Below are positions 1 through 11,835 of a DNA stretch of 64,000 bases, piece by piece. Location: assembly GCA_004154925.1 (NCBI GenBank), contig QJNS01000041.1, positions 41,815-105,814 on the forward strand. The letters are read 5' to 3'. A program made the position numbers and the translations under genes. The first letter of the stretch is position 1. Each line of letters begins with the position of its first letter. The stretch comes from Monosporascus cannonballus. Lineage: Eukaryota > Ascomycota > Sordariomycetes > Xylariales. A model generated the notes under the pieces. The model was not told the DNA's origin. It searched no databases and worked only from the letters and a program-made list of their open reading frames with translations.

Positions 1-1757
1 CGCCCGTGAAGAATGTCCATGTCAACAGCCGCTGTTGACATGTAAGAGTATTCCTTTTCCAGGTCATCATAATAGGCATTGGCGTGGCTGTCCCATATTC
101 CGCCTCGCTTTCCAGCAACAGATTCCGCTCGGTAATCGATATTAGAGCTGATATTTGCAAGTTGCAGGCGGAAATGGCCGGCTACCCCTTGGTGGCTCCC
201 ATCTACCCAGCCCCCGCTGAATTTTCCCGACGACAAAGCGTCCCTGACAACCTTGGACTTGACCATGAAAAGGGTGGGATGCCCCACCAACTCGACTAGG
301 CAGTTGTGCCACGGCGTCGGTACGTGCAGCAGGTCGAAAGAGCTCATCTCGGCCGCGTCGAACGAGAGCGTCTCGGCGGCCCTCACCCCGGGTCCGAACA
401 ACCTGATGCCGAACTTGGGGCCGGCATTGTCGTGCGCGTGAATCGATAGCCGCACGTGATAGGGGAAGAGCAGCTCCACGAGGTTCGAGTAGGCCTCGTT
501 CCGCTGTATCATCTCGAACGCGACCTTGGACCCGAGCTTCTTGAGCTTGCTACGGCTCAGGTGCTTCGTGTAGCGGTTGAGCTTCAGGTCTTCCAGCATG
601 AAGCGCGAGAAGCCGCAGTAGAGCTTCAGGGCGCTGTGGCTCCCCGACTCTATGCGCGAGCGCAGGACGCCCTCGCGGGTTCTGCAGCCCTGGACGAGCA
701 TCTGGCGGCTGAGCTCGGCAGCCGGCGTGCGCTGCGTAGAAATATAGGATTGCAGTGAAGGGAGTGGGATGTGCTCTATCTCGGCCATGGAATGCTCGAG
801 ATTGAACAAGTCGACCAGGGACTTGAAGCCGACTCGATCGGTGCCACCGCGACGTTGACCGATCGTGGCGTTCATATTGATTAACTGGGCGTTATACCTG
901 TCGACCATCTCGTCGTCGACACCAACTATCAACATTGTTAGCAATGGGATGGTTTTATAGCTTATATGGAGAAGGCGAGTCAACTCACTGCAGTCACTGA
1001 AGACATGGCCGTCGCTAACGATCCACAGCTTAGCACCTGGTTCGTAGGTGCCCTCGATGGCCTCTACAAAAGAGTGGAGATGTTCGAGTGCGAGCTGTTC
1101 GCCTCTGTCGGGCATCGTGCCGAACACCTTTTCTATGCTCGACGACTTGCACGGAAAGGCCGGGAGACAGAACTCTATCCTCTCTCCCCGCCGCACAAAC
1201 TCGTGAACGCGCCCGAAGAAGTATTCGCGCCCATGGCTGCTCCACTTGTCTTCCGCGCTGACGTACCTCAGCTGCGCATCGAAGAGGTCGACGATTGCGC
1301 CTGTGGTATCCTTGAGCTCCGAATCGATGTCCGAGACCGGGTTTGGGGGTGGCGAGATGAAGAGTTTGATGTTCTTGAGAAGCACCGAGACAAAGACGTC
1401 ATCGAAGCCCGTCTTTATAATGTGGGGCTGCTGAAGGATGATTCCGAAGATGGTCTTGCCGTCGCTTCTTTCTTGGCTTTCGTATAGAGCCAACTCCTCG
1501 CCCTGGATCTCGCCGACCTTGATAAGGGACTTGTTTGTTGATGATGCAGACGGGGACGTACGAGGCAGTCCTGCAGTTTTGTCCGCATCAGGAGACAGTA
1601 GGGGTTGGTGGAGCGCCGTGGGAGTCACCAAGGGCCGGATCAGGTCCCAGTGATTTCGAATTGCATCTTCAAGTCGACCCGTGCAGCATAGAAGGTCCCC
1701 ACCCTGTGTCCGTGCAAATGCACAGCAGACTCTGTGGTAGATACTCAAGTCACTCAT
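1..1757 (-). CDS. Isocyanide synthase, DIT1/PvcA family (3' end outside window)
   Basis: Runs off the left edge, so the C-terminus is missing; about 564 codons are visible. Start ATG at 1757. Exon 1 is 989-1757, a 63-nt intron is 926-988 (donor GTGAGT, acceptor GATAG), and exon 2 is 1-925, open to the edge. The spliced protein carries the DIT1_PvcA family signature: AFPCK, then SDGHVFSDC followed across the splice junction by IGVDD, later FPYHVRLSIH and GPKFGI. Family knowledge: PvcA/IsnA-type enzymes convert an amino acid (Tyr, Trp, Val or others) plus ribulose 5-phosphate to an isonitrile; yeast Dit1 makes N-formyl-tyrosine for spore-wall dityrosine. Some fungal homologues carry a C-terminal TauD or NRPS-like domain; whether this one does cannot be seen. 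It is head-to-head with a DIT2-like P450. Family assignment is strong; substrate is unknown. Confidence 0.93.
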   Translation of the reverse strand, partial: MSDLSIYHRVCCAFARTQGGDLLCCTGRLEDAIRNHWDLIRPLVTPTALHQPLLSPDADKTAGLPRTSPSASSTNKSLIKVGEIQGEELALYESQERSDGKTIFGIILQQPHIIKTGFDDVFVSVLLKNIKLFISPPPNPVSDIDSELKDTTGAIVDLFDAQLRYVSAEDKWSSHGREYFFGRVHEFVRRGERIEFCLPAFPCKSSSIEKVFGTMPDRGEQLALEHLHSFVEAIEGTYEPGAKLWIVSDGHVFSDCSELTRLLHISYKTIPLLTMLIVGVDDEMVDRYNAQLINMNATIGQRRGGTDRVGFKSLVDLFNLEHSMAEIEHIPLPSLQSYISTQRTPAAELSRQMLVQGCRTREGVLRSRIESGSHSALKLYCGFSRFMLEDLKLNRYTKHLSRSKLKKLGSKVAFEMIQRNEAYSNLVELLFPYHVRLSIHAHDNAGPKFGIRLFGPGVRAAETLSFDAAEMSSFDLLHVPTPWHNCLVELVGHPTLFMVKSKVVRDALSSGKFSGGWVDGSHQGVAGHFRLQLANISSNIDYRAESVAGKRGGIWDSHANAYYDDLEKEYSYMSTAAVDMDILHG

Positions 1758-2711
1758 GATGGAGGAGATAGCGCCTAATGACTGAGAATGTTTCACCTTT
1801 GAGCAAGTTTATCTGACTACGGTTAAACTAGTTCAGGTGTGATCAAGTCTTGCTACCTATATAGGAGATGAAGGCTAAATAGTTTCGGAATTGCCTATTT
1901 AGTACGTGATACTGATCCCTAAGCCCCCGTGCACACTATTCTGAATCAGAAAGCCACCATCACCAGTGGCCTGGGTGAAAAGGAGAGTTGTTGGGGTCAG
2001 TCCCGATTCATGATCGTGCCCCCTTGCATTGCGAGCGACGTATAGTCTCACTGTATGACTCTTGATAAAAGTACTTGCACTGAATCTTTCTCGTGTCTCG
2101 CGTAAGATCACGCATTAAGTGAATTGTTATGTAATTCGTACCACATGAGGCGTATCCAAGGCTCGATGGAAACGGTACAGCCCTAAGGCCAAGGAGCCGT
2201 CAGCATGAGAAACAATGCTGGTGGTCTAGAGTCTGCCTCTCACCCTCCTTTCATCACGGCTTAAATCCCCACCACCTCGGATGCAATGGAACATGCAGGG
2301 CCTTGCGCGTGCAGTGGCTGGGGGTGTGAACCATATGCGCCGTGACCTCAACCTTCGTCCCGCAGTCACGTATACTTCGTAGGGACTTGTAGTAGCACAA
2401 GCTCCCTGTCCTACATAACTCAGATCTTGATTCACCATGCACGTGTAAGCCTCAAATCATTCTCGCTTGTACCTACTGTGCTTGGCACGGTGCGCCGCAG
2501 GATTATTCTGGCAAGAGAATCTCGATCTTGCTTCTCCCAAGGACCTCAAGCACGCACACGTCCGCGGGGAAGGTCGAACTCGGGTTAGGATTGAGACGAA
2601 AGAGCTGAAGGAATGCTTCAGGCGCAAACTTGCCTAGCAGCTGGTGACCTGACTTCATCGGCAGGAGCGGTTCGTCACGAGCTGTTCGTCACCAACCGCA
2701 GCGCCAACAAC
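1758..2711. promoter_or_regulatory. Shared divergent promoter region of isocyanide synthase and P450
   Basis: This 954-bp region separates the two divergent start codons and contains no convincing coding sequence. About 40-50 bp upstream of the synthase ATG, on its coding strand, positions 1807-1798 read CTTGCTCAAA. This is one mismatch from the Mac1/MacA copper-response consensus TTTGCTCA. A single such match can occur by chance, so the regulatory reading is inference; the divergent layout is seen directly. Confidence 0.5.
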
Positions 2712-4349
2712 ATGAAGGACGTTCTGTCTTTGCTCGGGATTTTCCTGTTGGGAACAATACTGGCGTCGGGGATCGCCTCTTACGTGTTCCTCCTACCGCC
2801 GAGGCATCCAGAGGGAATCCCCGCAGTGCCCTTCTGGGTGACTCTTATCCCGTTCTTCAAAGATGTTGATCAGTCCGAGACGTTCAAGAAATACGTCGAG
2901 GAACCTATCCGCGCCCACGGGGCCGTGAAGTTGTACTTCGGCGCCCGATGGAACCTCCTGGTCCACCGGCCGCGCTACCTGGCCGAGATGTTCAAGCACG
3001 AGGACGTTTATCAGAAGAGCGGCAACCAGAAGAAGATTGCGCACAGCGTGCTGGCGGCCTTCCTGGGCGACAATATCATATCCAGCCACGGCGCGACGTG
3101 GAAACAGTATAGGGAGGTTATCAAGCCGGGACTACAGAGAACGTTTGAGACCGAGACACTGGAACGGAATGCGGAGAAGCTGTGCCACCTGATAGACAAT
3201 GCCCCCGTACGAGCAGCAGGTGGGGCGCGCGGAATACCCGTCCAAGAGCTCCTGCAGAGATACACCATTGCCAACATTGCCCAGGTGATTCTACAAACCG
3301 ACTTCGGTGTAAGTCCTCCCTACGATAGTACGAGCTATCCTCAGTGATCTAATATGAATCACAGACTCTGGACCGGCCAGACGCGACAATACATACGCTC
3401 CAGACAGCCCTGAAGCAGCAGATCTTCAAACCCATCTTCATGAATTTCCCGTTCCTCGACCGGCTGCCGATCCCGAGCCGCAAGGCCGCCCGGGAGATGG
3501 TAGCCCACTTCAAAGATGAGCTGGCATCCCGCCTGGCCCGCTCACACGAGAAGACAGGCTGGGAATCGCCGCACTCCTCGGAAAACCTCGGTGCCCGCCT
3601 CCTGGCGGCGAGACGCTCGGGTCGGCTCACCGAGAAGCAGTTCCGCGACAACCTCACGGTCCTCTACGTAGCGGGCCAGGAGAACCCGCAGATTGGGCTG
3701 ATCTCGACGCTCTACCTCCTCGCGCAGCACCCGGACGTACAGGATCGCCTGTGGGCCGAGGTTAGCGCGACCGGCCGTGATACCGGCGACAAGCCCACGC
3801 ACGAGGTCCTGCAGCGTATGCCTTTCATGACGGCGGTCGTGTACGAGAGCTTGCGGGTGCTGCCGCCGCTCTCACAGCTCATAAACCGGCGTGCAGCCGA
3901 AGACGTGATGCTCGACGGCCACGTCCGCGTCCCCAGGGGCACGTACCTCGGGTACCACTGCTACTCTACGCACCGCGACGCCGACTACTGGGGCCCCGAC
4001 GCCGACCGCTTCCGCCCGGAGCGCTGGGGCGACAGTGTGGAGGCCATCCAGCGGTTCTACCGCCAGAAGCGCACCAGGGCCGAGTTCGTCAGCTTCCACG
4101 GCGGCAACCGCGCGTGCCTGGGCGAGAGGTTCGCCGTTCTGGAACTCAAGGTCACCTTGTTTGTGCTGGTCAAGAGGTTCTCGTGGCGGCTTGACCCCAG
4201 CTGGCCCAATAAGATGACACCAGTAAGTTCCCCTACGCATGGATCCGAGTGAGAGTTGCCGCTGATTTCCCGCCTAGGCCGGGCCGCTTTTCCCAAAAGG
4301 GTTGAGGTTGATATTTGCCAGCCGTCCTACTAGTGACCAAGATACGTAA
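2712..4349 (+). CDS. Cytochrome P450, CYP56/DIT2-like
   Basis: Three exons: 2712-3308, 3365-4222 and 4278-4349. Introns have GTAAGT donors. I chose the ATG at 2712 rather than the in-frame ATG at 2613 because the membrane anchor (LGIFLLGTILASG) follows it at once. P450 landmarks are present: the ExxR helix (ESLR), the FRPERW motif, and the haem loop FHGGNRACLG with its cysteine ligand. The proline-rich hinge and N-terminal third resemble DIT2-type P450s. Yeast Dit2 (CYP56) couples N-formyl-tyrosine into dityrosine, and Dit1 and Dit2 are divergently transcribed there, exactly as here. It likely acts at the ER membrane on the synthase product. Splicing of the last exon adds a conserved-looking C-terminal tail, so the gene appears intact. 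Confidence 0.9.
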
Positions 4350-4890
4350 CTGCACCACAACGTTGTAAGTCACGCTCATCATAAGAAACAGGATATTACC
4401 ACAGACAAGAACAGGTCTGATCTATTGAATAACCATCCAGTTTGACGGTTGATATGTATGTAATAAGCCATGGCTATACACAGATATGTGCAGGGCAAGT
4501 CATAACCATACGATGTACTTAATCCAGACATCCACAGAATTTGTGCTTTATCTTGCCCGGTTCATGCCTAGCAGTAATGTCATCTAGCAAAGACACCTCC
4601 TGAGTATGAAGGGGAATATTAGCGTACAAGTCATGACCCTTTCTTTAACAAAATTCGTTGGCACTTCTTTTGAATAAGCTACTAGTGACCTAAAGATTGT
4701 GATATGAACGTTCAGTCTGAGTACCAAACTCCAAGGAATCATCAGGAGGAATACAATCACCTAAGCACACAGTGTACAAGGATTTGGCAACATCGGAATG
4801 CTGCAAAGAACTGTGCCATCTGAGCATCCAAACACACACGTTAGGCTTACTAGGCCACACACTTCGACCGAGTACCAACCAGTACCTAGC
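4350..4890. other. Convergent intergenic spacer
   Basis: AT-rich spacer between the 3' ends of the P450 and the Atg22-like gene. I see no supported gene in it. Confidence 0.6.
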
Positions 4891-7200
4891 TCAGGCAAAC
4901 CCGGCTAGAGGCTTTCCGGCTTCCTTTGTGCCCTTCTCTACTCGGACCCAGACGAAGAAAGGGATCGAAGCAACCATAAGCCCTAGAGACAAAAGCATAG
5001 AATAGCGCAGATTATGGGTATTGTCCTGGATGGCCCCCTGAATAAGGGGCAGAATCCAACCGGTGACCAGGTCAAGGATGAAAATGAGGCCGGACAGCAG
5101 GGCCTCGCTCCCCTTGGGAATAAACGAGGCGTACACGACGCGATTGTAGCTAAGCAGGGCGCTGTTGGTGGTCATGAAGAGGACCTGGATGACCCAGAAC
5201 TCCGCCGCCCACTTCAGGCCGATGGCAGACCTAGCGCTGATGCCGACGCAGCCCCAGAAGACGCAGAGTATGTTCACGCCGAGGAGGGTGTACAGCCACG
5301 TCTTGATGGGGGTGCTGACCTGTGGGAACGCGTACATCCACGCGAGGCAGCCAACGCAGCCCGCGACGATGCCGAGCAGGGTGAAGATGGAGAAGGCTCC
5401 CGCGGCCAGATCGAGGCCTGTCGTCTCGAGGAAGAGGGACGACAGGAGCGGGATGAAGTTGAACCAGGCCGCGTCCCAGAGCACCCAGCCCGCACAGAAC
5501 TTGAAGGCCTCAGGGTGCGAGGATACGGAGCGCACGAGTCCCCAGCCTATTTTTGGCTTGTTAGTCGCTAAGGTGCTAGACGAACCGGGCGTGAGCCGGT
5601 TAGCTGTTTGGTAGCGCTTACATGAGCGAAAGGGGAGCGAGATGACGCTCTCATTCCTGGGTCTCCTGATGCCGGGGATGCCTGGAAGCAGAAAATGGCC
5701 TACCACAGCAATGGATACTACAGGATGTCAGCCTCTAAGACTTGGTGTGTAATATTTTGCGGGGTATGCATAAACGGCAAATGCTTGCTGGACTGAGGAC
5801 CGAGGACAGAGGTAGAGGATGGTGTAGGGATTCGGACAGGGGTCTGGGCAGGGTTCAGGGTGAAAGTAGCTGACCGTAGGATCCTGGATCCTTAAAAGAG
5901 GGACGGGGTAGAGATGGACCATGGGAGGTGGCACGGCATGCTCCAACAACCGGATATAGCCTCACTAAAACACGTGCGCTTATGTCCGGTATGTTGTTAG
6001 ATTGGGGAGAGGCTGGTGGAGTGGAGATGAGATAGTGGGGAGCGGGTGAATGGGGCAACCAACGACGGCACGGCCCTTCTGTGGAGTAAAGGCCAGCGTG
6101 CCATTGAGTTGGGTAGGCCCCGCAAATTAAACTTGGGTGGGGTACTTACTGGTGACGGCACCACTAACAGTCATCGCCAAGAGATAGCTAAAGTTGCATT
6201 GTCAGTACGTAATGGTCTTACCATACGTACAGCGAGAGACAACGTCGGGGCAAGTCGGACGAACCTGTTGAGACTCGCACCGGGAGGGGGTCTTTGGGCA
6301 TGAGCGATGATAACTCCAACTAGGACCGACGCCACCATGCCTATGTTACTCATAACTATACCCCAGGTGCTGACTTTGGCACCCTTCGCCCATGAAGCCC
6401 CGCCTCTTCCAGGCTCGGCCTGGGCAGGATTATCGCTTAGGGTTCCCCGCACCGATGCCATAAAGATGGGGATGTATGACGCTTGGATGATCATAAAGAC
6501 ACCCATGACGACCGTCGACACGCAGTATAATGCCGACAGTGCATGCAACGTGCTGAGAGACGGGGCGGTGAGGGCGGCGAGAGGGAGGGAGAGCGCCCCA
6601 AACGAGTAGATGGCTGACATCATCAGCGGCTTTCGAAATCGGGAATAATCAGCAATGCCCGACGTGATGATGCATGCGACCGCCTCCACGGCACGCGTGA
6701 TGGAGCTGAGGTAGAGACTTTTTGGTTACCGCCACGGGTGGTTAGCCTTCTGACCCCTTGTTTCGGTTGCTACACGAGAAGGACTTACAAGTACGTCAGG
6801 TAATCGACTTCTCGAGACCCGAAGGGGACGACGCAGGTAATCACGCCCATGGCAGCGCACGGTTCGTCAGAACCGGGAACATGGCCGATGGTATTAGCTA
6901 CTGTCTGAATAGCAGCAGGCAGATACGTAAAGAGCATGGCGCTCGTTGGGCCGGTCTGCTCAGAAGGATGATGGCGTCAGCGATAGCACCAACATACGCC
7001 TTGGCATGGATGACCCGTACGGAGAGGTTGAGCGTGAGCCAGCCCCAGAATGCCTTAGAGGACCCGAGGGGCATATGGTATCCTCCGAGATGGACCGAAC
7101 CGTTTTCTGGATTGTCTCGGCCGCCTTGCATTTCGTCTTCGCCCACGTGGGCCGGGGACTCCGCCACGGTCATTGTCTGCAGTTTCCCAGGCGAGGCCAT
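4891..7200 (-). CDS. Atg22-like major facilitator transporter
   Basis: Minus-strand gene with proposed exons 7021-7200, 6789-6955, 6265-6717, 6150-6187 and 4891-5699; the last may hide a further intron of about 54 nt near 5580-5640. Joining the first exons gives the TGPTSAM and YLSSITRAVEA stretches, then GIADYSRFRKPL and KVSTWGIVMSNIG, which resemble the vacuole effluxer Atg22-like family (PF11700). The last exon carries six or so hydrophobic helices. Yeast Atg22 exports amino acids from the vacuole; paralogues in specialised-metabolism clusters probably move substrate or product across an internal membrane. The fourth intron (5700-6149, about 450 nt) is unusually long for this window. The ATG at 7200 is used; 7173 is an alternative. 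The exact model is less sure than the family. Confidence 0.75.
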
Positions 7201-8453
7201 GATATTGCACTACTCGCAATCAAGTTCGAAGCTAAAGAGGATACTCAAATTCCTGCCATGTTGCGAGCTCGAACACCTCCTTTTACGTGCGATATCATAT
7301 TCCTGTCAATAGGGGTTGCGCAAGAATGAGTACATTAATCAGCATGCTTTGTGGCTCACACAAAGAAGTTGTCTCGTTGGCTCGCAAACTTGAATCAACC
7401 CGTCGTCACATGGAGCTGAACCCTATCGGGGCCATTGCAGGTCTCGGTTCCCGCTGCTAATGCGATATGCTTCAGGTTCTTATTGCATGAATGTTACAGG
7501 GGTTATTCACGGATGGTGTATTTAATATGTATAAGGCTGATGAGATCCGAGCACGTGGCTGACATCTAGTCGGTAGAGCAGTTTTGCGGGGATGTGTTTT
7601 ACGGTATGCGGCTGATATCGTGGCAGGGTAGCATCGAGATTGCAACATCCTGCCTGTGACTTTCGTATGAAAGGTTGCAACCATCTACCCACAGCTTGTC
7701 TGACTTGTTGACGAAGGGTTAGGGATACTCACCCTTATCCATCTTGGCGAGTAGGAAATTCGAAATGTTGTACGAGGCGCTAAATGCGGCTGAGCCAAGG
7801 CTTGTACTGTTACTGTATCAAATACCAGGCCGATATGCACCGTGATACCTACGCGTATTCAATAACGAAAGATTGGTACCAACAGCCCAAATCAAGCTTA
7901 TCTACCCCCAGACCGAGCATTTCGCCGCGTCCCAGAATGACACATAAAAACTACTAACCTGAATATTGGCTGACAAGACCCAAAGGGGGCCTTTCGATTG
8001 CCTGTAAGGCGCGTTGCCACCCCTCTGGCATAGCCATGTCCACGGTCGTAGGTTCTATCGTACGATTCCAGAACCGAGGGGCTTGTCCAAGTGTACGTGC
8101 CAGAGTATGACTCTGACTAAGAAGATATCGATGCCACACTAATTATTGTACAGATCAGTACCCCGGGGTACTGAACTGTAATGCATACTGTAGTTCTACC
8201 GTAATATACGATAGAGAATCCTACGCTGAGTACTTAAGGTTGAGTCGTGAGGGTTCAAGGTGCCATAGTTATCATCAAGGCAGGCAGGGCGTACCAAACG
8301 AATATCTGAACTCGTATCTTTCGGCTTTCGGAAAATACGGCTCCTTCGAGTCGACATTATCAATTCCAAGTGCTCTTCCTAGCTCCTTGTTTGCCCTCCC
8401 CCTTCTCTTTTAGAGTCGCAGTTTAGCTTATCAGCCACCGCGTCCGTTCCAAC
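7201..8453. promoter_or_regulatory. Divergent spacer between Atg22-like and SDR genes
   Basis: 1.25 kb without a supported gene. It must hold the promoters of both flanking genes. Small open frames here lack family features. Confidence 0.5.
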
Positions 8454-9497
8454 ATGCCACCCCCTCGAGCATTCGACTTCACGGGGGAAGTCGCCATCGT
8501 CACTGGCGCTGGCTCCCGCATGAAAGGGGAGGTTGGCAATGGCAGTGCAACGGCGGTCCTGCTCGCACGCCATGGTGCCCGCGTGGCCATCATGGACCGC
8601 GACTTGGAAGCCGGCGCCGAAACTAAGCGCATGATCGAGGAGGAGGGAGGCTTTGCTGAGATTGTCCAAGGAGACGTGACAGTCGATGCCGACTGTAAGG
8701 CCGCCGTCGCCAGGACCGTAGAGCTATTCGGGAAGGTTGACATCCTCGTAAACATCGGTGAGTGAGACAAACCTGCTTTGTTCCCTACTGCACCTCCCTC
8801 TCGGCTGGGCACGTTTTGATTAGCCGACTACTAACCAACAAAAGTCGGCATCGGAGGCGCCCAGGGAACAGTGGACAAGGTGAACATCGACGAGTTCAAC
8901 AACGACTTCCACTACAATGTCACCAGTATGGTGATGATGGCACGCTACGCGGTGCCCGAGATGAAGAAGAACGGCCGGGGCGCCATCGTCAACATGAGCT
9001 CCGTATGCGGCCTGACGGCTGGGAGCCCGTCCGTCTTCTACCCTACGGCCAAGGGCGCAATTGTGCAGATGACGCGTGCCATGGCCGGCCACCATGGCCC
9101 GGACAACATCCGCGTCAACTGCGTCTGCCCGGGCATGGCCTATACACCCATGGCCCGCAGCCGCGGCATGACCGAGGAGATGCGGATGGAGCGCAAGAGC
9201 CTGGGTTTCCTGAAGTACGAGGGGACCTCCTGGGATATCGGACACGGTTAGTCAATTTATTCTTTTATCACAGTAAGAGACGACCAGCTGACCCTGGCGG
9301 TATTAGCTGTCATGTTCTTGAGCAGCAAAGAGGCGAGGTGGATTACGGGAGCCATTTTGCCCATTGATGGAGGTGTAAGCCAGTCCCGCCCCTATATTTA
9401 TTATTGTGATTCGCTAATCCGCGACAAGTATACTGCCGGAAGAACGGACCATCCTAAGATGGGCATGCCAATGGATGCTCCTCCTGAGCACAGCTAG
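8454..9497 (+). CDS. Short-chain dehydrogenase/reductase (SDR)
   Basis: Four exons: 8454-8757, 8845-9246, 9307-9374 and 9429-9497. The N-terminal Rossmann fold (VAIVTGAGS) has a glycine-rich loop longer than the usual TGxxxGxG, with GEVGNGSA completing it; similar extended loops occur in some fungal SDRs. The catalytic Ser lies in NMSSVCG and the YxxxK pair in YPTAK. The C-terminal FLSS..ITGAILPIDGG matches classical SDRs. It should be a soluble NAD(P)-dependent oxidoreductase of about 260-280 residues. Its position between the transporters and next to the isocyanide synthase/P450 pair suggests it reduces or oxidises a carbonyl/alcohol in the same pathway; the substrate is unknown. Every splice joint keeps frame, so the gene looks functional. 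Confidence 0.88.
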
Positions 9498-10109
9498 TCC
9501 GTACTCATTTGATATGGGGATATAAATATGTTCAGGGAAGATGGCCAAGATCATATAGTTAAAACCAGCTGCAATATTAAAATATGTGACAAAAAAGGGC
9601 TTACGCAGATAGAAAATGCCACGCGATATACCTAGTGGCGGGCACCATCCCCTTGAAACCGTAGGCTTTTCTAAGAATACCAGAGTCTTAGGCCAATTTG
9701 ATTTATGGTGGTTTTACTTTAAATAAAAGTATTAATGGGCCATATGTTGACTAAAATCCAGACAAAAACGGCCAGCCATCATAAGAGAACCAGGCAGGAA
9801 AAGTGTGCTGACAATAAAACCACGATCTTCGAAGCTGGGCATCAAACTTATTGGGAAGGAACAAGTGCACACAGACTCTGTAATTATGAATATAATAAGC
9901 TAACGCACTAGGAAACAAGATCATAACAAAAGTGAATAATAGGAGAGGTTGCCGCCTGTAAGAGAGGCTCAATGATTATCATTGAAATAGGTGGAGCCAG
10001 ACGTAGATAAATATCATTTAGGAGAGCCTAAGCAGGTCTAATCGTACCATTTCCATATCCTACCCCTCTTTTTAGGTAAACATGCCAACTCAAGGAATCT
10101 CCTGCCCAG
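9498..10109. other. AT-rich intergenic region
   Basis: About 610 bp of AT-rich DNA between the 3' ends of the SDR and MFS genes. No supported gene or structured element seen. Confidence 0.6.
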
Positions 10110-11835
10110 TTAAACTTCACCTGCCTTCTTCTTTTCCGTTGCTGAGGAGGTTCCGCTATTTGGCGGCGGCCCCGGAATCGGAGACTTCGCCCTCCAATGA
10201 GGGCCATATAAGCTAAGCGCTAGTAGTCCCGTTAACTTCACAAGGTTGGTGTGGAAATGCTGGAGAACATTACTCACCAAGAGCTCCACTTCCAACACTG
10301 AGCAGATCCAGCAAGGCGAAGCCTGTGAAATACCAACCAGCACCCATCCTAGCGACCAAGGGCGAGAGCACGACAGCAGAAATAGCCGCGGCCGGGTTTC
10401 GCAGCATGTTCTCAAGAGCCATGGCGCCGGCAGCAGCCTGAGGCGCGCACTCTGTCAGAAAGGCAAAAGTTACTACGAGGACCGACGACATGCCGAACCC
10501 GTCTAAGAATGTCTTAGCAAATGTTCCCGGCTTCCAATTCCACGTCTCATGGGAGGACGCACTTAAGAATGTTGCCACCAGCAGAGCGGCAGGGTGAATA
10601 GACCTGTCAACAAACCAGCCATACATGATGGACCCGGCCGCACACGCGATCGTGCCCCATGTCTGGTCCACGAGACGGCTTTCGGGAGCGACGTGGCCGT
10701 CTGCAGACACCTTAGCAGCCCGCGCGCGGCGCCAGTCCGAGAACCTGCCCGCGAGCAGGGAGCCCGCCACGATGGCGATGCCGAGAGCCAGATATCCGCC
10801 GCCGACGGCCGTGACGGACCAGTGATACTTGTCCGTCAAGGTTAGGGGTAGGTCAACGGCCACGGAGAAGTAATTGGCAAACAGGATGGCCGTGTACACG
10901 GACGAGATACTGATGGGTGGGTAGCAGAAGAGACGCCAGAAGCCACCGACCGACGGTTTCGGGGGCCGGGGACCGCGTTCCGACTCGGGTGCCAGTGGCG
11001 AGGCAATGCGCGGCGGCAGCAGGAAGAGGCCGTCGTTGCTATACAGGCTTCCGTTGCCAACCCGGCACCTAAGTGTCTCGGGGAGGGTAAAGACTATGAC
11101 AAGCCATGTGACACCGACGACAATGGCTATTGCCGATAGGGGCTCTAGTCAGTGAGTGTTCCTGGATGCGTGTCTCAGCCATGTCGGGGTGACATACATA
11201 GGACGCCGAACGTCCAGCGCCACGATGCCTGTCCCGTGATAACGCCCCCTAGAACGGGGCCAAGTGTCGGCCCTAAGTTCGGCCCCAGTAAAAAGATAGA
11301 CATGGCGAAGCCTCTGCGGGCCGGTTCCGTGACCTGCTCGCCATCGAGTGGCCGGTTAGTCGAGGGTAAAAACCAAAGCGTCAATCAAAACAGGATGTAC
11401 ACCCACATCAGCTACCGTCCCGGCTCCCAGGGAGATGACGGACGAACACCCGAAGGCCTGCACCATTCGAAGAAATACCAAGGCGCCAAAGTTTGCGGGC
11501 AGCGAAGCCATCAGGACGTTGGCCACGAGATAAATAGCCAGCGATATAACGTAGAGCGGCCTCCTCCCCTTCCAGTCTGCGAAGGCGGACCAGAACAGAG
11601 GTGCGAAGGCGCAGAGGGCCATGAAGACCGACACGGTGGCATTGATTGTCGTGTAGCTCACGCCGAACTCCTGCTCCAGCACAGGCAGGGCAGGGAGGTA
11701 GATGCCCCCCGCCAGAGGGCCCAAGAAGCCTGCGGTACTGACCAGGCCAATGATGAAACGCCACCGGGCCGGAGAGAAGCCGCTGTATGGAATGGCAGTA
11801 TCTCCATGTTGTTGTTGCTTTTGGTTTGCGTCCAT
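10110..11835 (-). CDS. MFS drug:H+ antiporter, QDR/DTR1-type (DHA1)
   Basis: Four exons: 11407-11835, 11198-11333, 10278-11126 and 10110-10219. The start ATG at 11835 precedes a short Gln-rich tail. Family features are the loop 2-3 motif A (SAFADWKGRRPL), the antiporter motif C region (GPNLGPTLGPVLGG), WRWTFGVL, and a charged central loop followed by the second six-helix half. The C-terminus ends GPHWR plus a Lys-rich tail once the acceptor at 10220 is used. DHA1 members include QDR drug pumps and yeast Dtr1, which exports bisformyl-dityrosine made by Dit1/Dit2. Location in a DIT1-DIT2-like cluster makes export of the cluster product the likeliest job; that substrate is inferred. The gene appears intact. 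Confidence 0.87.

Noticed and set aside
456..1487. Plus-strand open frames of 100 and 173 codons over the synthase
   Set aside because: They are antisense to the isocyanide synthase exons, whose motifs are unmistakable on the minus strand.
6770..6789. 19-nt GTAAGT...TAG intron in the Atg22-like gene
   Set aside because: Too short to splice; the acceptor 50 nt further on gives the conserved YLSSITRAVEA frame.
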